NCBI GenBank assembly: GCA_905372445.1
Contig: CAJPPF010000034.1
Coordinates: forward strand, 1-15,909
Direction of reading: 5' to 3'
Source of the DNA: an uncultured Prevotella sp.
Lineage (GTDB): Bacteria > Bacteroidota > Bacteroidia > Bacteroidales > Bacteroidaceae
DNA length: 15,909 nt
The notes beneath the pieces are model-generated. The model had not been told where the DNA came from, searched no databases, and saw only the letters and a list, made by a program, of their open reading frames with translations. A program made the translations under genes and the position numbers. Below are positions 14,651 through 15,909 of this stretch, one piece after another (within the stretch, counting starts at the first letter, position 1; each line of letters opens with the position of its first letter).

Positions 14651-15880
14651 ATGAAAAAGATATTTTCTTATGCAATGATGCTGCTTGCCGGCACATTCGC
14701 AATGACATCTTGTGAGAAAGATCTTGACTCTAACCCAACGCTCATTCAGCCTTCTTCGTTTGTGTTGAACAATCCTGAGGTTGGCAATGGAGTTGTAGAC
14801 CTTGAAAAGTCTGATGGTATAAGCATCACATGGTCTCAACCGGAATATACAACAAAGAATGCTCCTGTTGTCGCAACTTATTATGTTCAGCTTTCAACAA
14901 CTGCCAAGTTCACAAAGGAGTTCCTTGCAACGGCAGAGGATAACACCGGCGCCGATTATATCACTCTCGACGAAAGTTCTAAAGTCTGCACTGCAGATAT
15001 AAATGCTGCTGAAGTGGCAAAGGCTCTTCAGAAACTCAATGCTTATGCCGAAGGTGTCGACCTTGCTGTAGAGAAAGTTTCTCTGCGTCTGAAGGCTGCT
15101 GTCGTAGACCAGGCTCTCAAGGAGCATAATGTGGTCTACTCTAACGTGGTTGCATTCAATGCTAAGCCTTACTATGTTGAGCTTAAGGATGCTACTCCTG
15201 TAATGTGGTATCTTGTCGGCAATATGTTTGGTGGTAAATGGGGGCAGGTTGTTGGCGAGAGTGCTCTCCCGATGTTCCTTAAAGACGGTTTCGCATACGA
15301 TAAGAAGACCGGTACAGGCGAGCTTGAGTATATCAACTACTTCCTCACTGGCACATTCGATAACACTGATGGGAATGAATCATCCGTTGCCGGTTTCAAG
15401 ATTCAGCGCACTGACTTCAATTGGGACTTCGGACTGACGGGTGATAGTGGCAAGTATGGCGTAATAAAATACCGTGATGGTAAAAAAGATGGCGGTCATA
15501 TCGTTGCACCTGAGAATGGGTATTATAAGGTCACTGTCGACACAGAGAAACTGACCGGTAAGATGGAGAAGTACGAAGGTGCGGTAACCGACTATGGAGT
15601 AATCCAGATAACCGGTGCGTTCAACGATTGGGCGGATCAGCCTATGTCGCCTTACAACACCGTGGGTGTGGAGAATCATGCTTGGTACTATGTCCTCGAG
15701 ACGACGGGCACTTCCATGAAGTTCAAGATTGCCGGCTCATGGGATACTAACTGGGGTTCAACAACATTCCCTACAGGTATTGGTACGAATAACGGAAAAA
15801 ACATTGAGGTTCCTGCCGGCAAATGGTGCATTTCTTTCAATGATATCACCGGTGCCTACAGTATTGTTTCATTGCAATAA
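14651..15880 (+). CDS. susE: SusE-like surface glucan-binding lipoprotein
   Basis: This lipoprotein of 409 residues probably binds starch at the cell surface and retains oligosaccharides near SusCD. The signal peptide ends MTSC with Cys21 acylated, followed by the acidic stretch EKDLD expected for surface export. An Ig-like SusE domain covers about 30-170 (GISITWSQPEYTTKNAPV; YYVQLSTTAKF). Two carbohydrate-binding modules of the SusE/SusF type follow. The first starts at MWYLVGNMFGGKWGQ (185-199). The second starts at GVIQITGAFNDWADQPM (316-332), with Trp364 and Trp368 in GSWDTNWGS as possible glucan contacts. The length and the number of modules fit SusE (one N-terminal domain plus two modules) better than the longer SusF. 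It lies third in the susC operon. Confidence 0.88.
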   Translation: MKKIFSYAMMLLAGTFAMTSCEKDLDSNPTLIQPSSFVLNNPEVGNGVVDLEKSDGISITWSQPEYTTKNAPVVATYYVQLSTTAKFTKEFLATAEDNTGADYITLDESSKVCTADINAAEVAKALQKLNAYAEGVDLAVEKVSLRLKAAVVDQALKEHNVVYSNVVAFNAKPYYVELKDATPVMWYLVGNMFGGKWGQVVGESALPMFLKDGFAYDKKTGTGELEYINYFLTGTFDNTDGNESSVAGFKIQRTDFNWDFGLTGDSGKYGVIKYRDGKKDGGHIVAPENGYYKVTVDTEKLTGKMEKYEGAVTDYGVIQITGAFNDWADQPMSPYNTVGVENHAWYYVLETTGTSMKFKIAGSWDTNWGSTTFPTGIGTNNGKNIEVPAGKWCISFNDITGAYSIVSLQ

Positions 15881-15892
15881 TAAAAGACGAAT

Positions 15893-15909
15893 ATGAAAAA
15901 ATATATATT
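15893..15909 (+). CDS. Start of a further gene in the susCDE operon, cut by the window end
   Basis: An ATG at 15893, 12 bp after the susE-like stop, opens with codons for Met-Lys-Lys-Tyr-Ile, which looks like the beginning of a signal peptide. An A-rich spacer precedes it. By analogy with sus operons, a SusF-like lipoprotein or an outer-membrane amylase (SusG) is expected here, but only five codons are visible and the product cannot be identified. Confidence 0.55.

Overview
The window is a complete-looking polysaccharide utilisation locus (PUL) for starch, glycogen or malto-oligosaccharides from a member of the Bacteroidales, most likely Prevotellaceae. Three things point to this: SusC/SusD/SusE-type outer-membrane proteins, A-rich leaders in place of Shine-Dalgarno sites, and -7 boxes of the Bacteroidota form TAnnTTTG. 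The placement rests on gene content and motifs, not on a database search.

Layout. Positions 1-739 hold no convincing gene. They contain a strong 15-bp terminator-like hairpin (54-91), an AT-rich stretch of unknown role, and a repeat element bounded by perfect 34-bp inverted repeats (543-721) that lies just past the 3' end of the minus-strand operon. The minus-strand operon runs from 9734 down to 740 with gaps of 3 to 23 bp: LacI-family regulator, SLC45/sucrose-transporter-like MFS permease, DPE2-type 4-alpha-glucanotransferase (MalQ), exported type I pullulanase (PulA) and exported SusA-type GH13 neopullulanase/alpha-amylase. A 226-bp divergent region (9735-9960) separates it from the plus-strand operon. 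That operon holds susC (9961-13017), susD (13038-14630), a susE-like lipoprotein gene (14651-15880) and the first codons of another gene (15893 to the window end).

How the genes may work together (inference from family knowledge). SusD and the SusE-like lipoprotein capture glucan at the cell surface and SusC imports oligosaccharides. In the periplasm, PulA removes alpha-1,6 branches and the SusA-like enzyme shortens alpha-1,4 chains. The MFS permease takes maltose or short maltodextrins across the inner membrane, and MalQ disproportionates them in the cytoplasm. The LacI-type protein probably senses a sugar and controls both operons through a pseudo-palindrome at 9817-9828. That site lies exactly midway between the two predicted -7 boxes.

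Compared with the Bacteroides thetaiotaomicron sus operon, this locus has a LacI-type regulator where SusR would be. It adds a permease and MalQ, and shows no susB (GH97) or susG within the window. I found no phage, CRISPR, tRNA/rRNA, transposase or clearly unprecedented system. The most interesting items are the symmetric divergent control region, the plant-DPE2-like MalQ built into a bacterial PUL, sequence variants in the GH13 enzymes, and the repeat element at 543-721.
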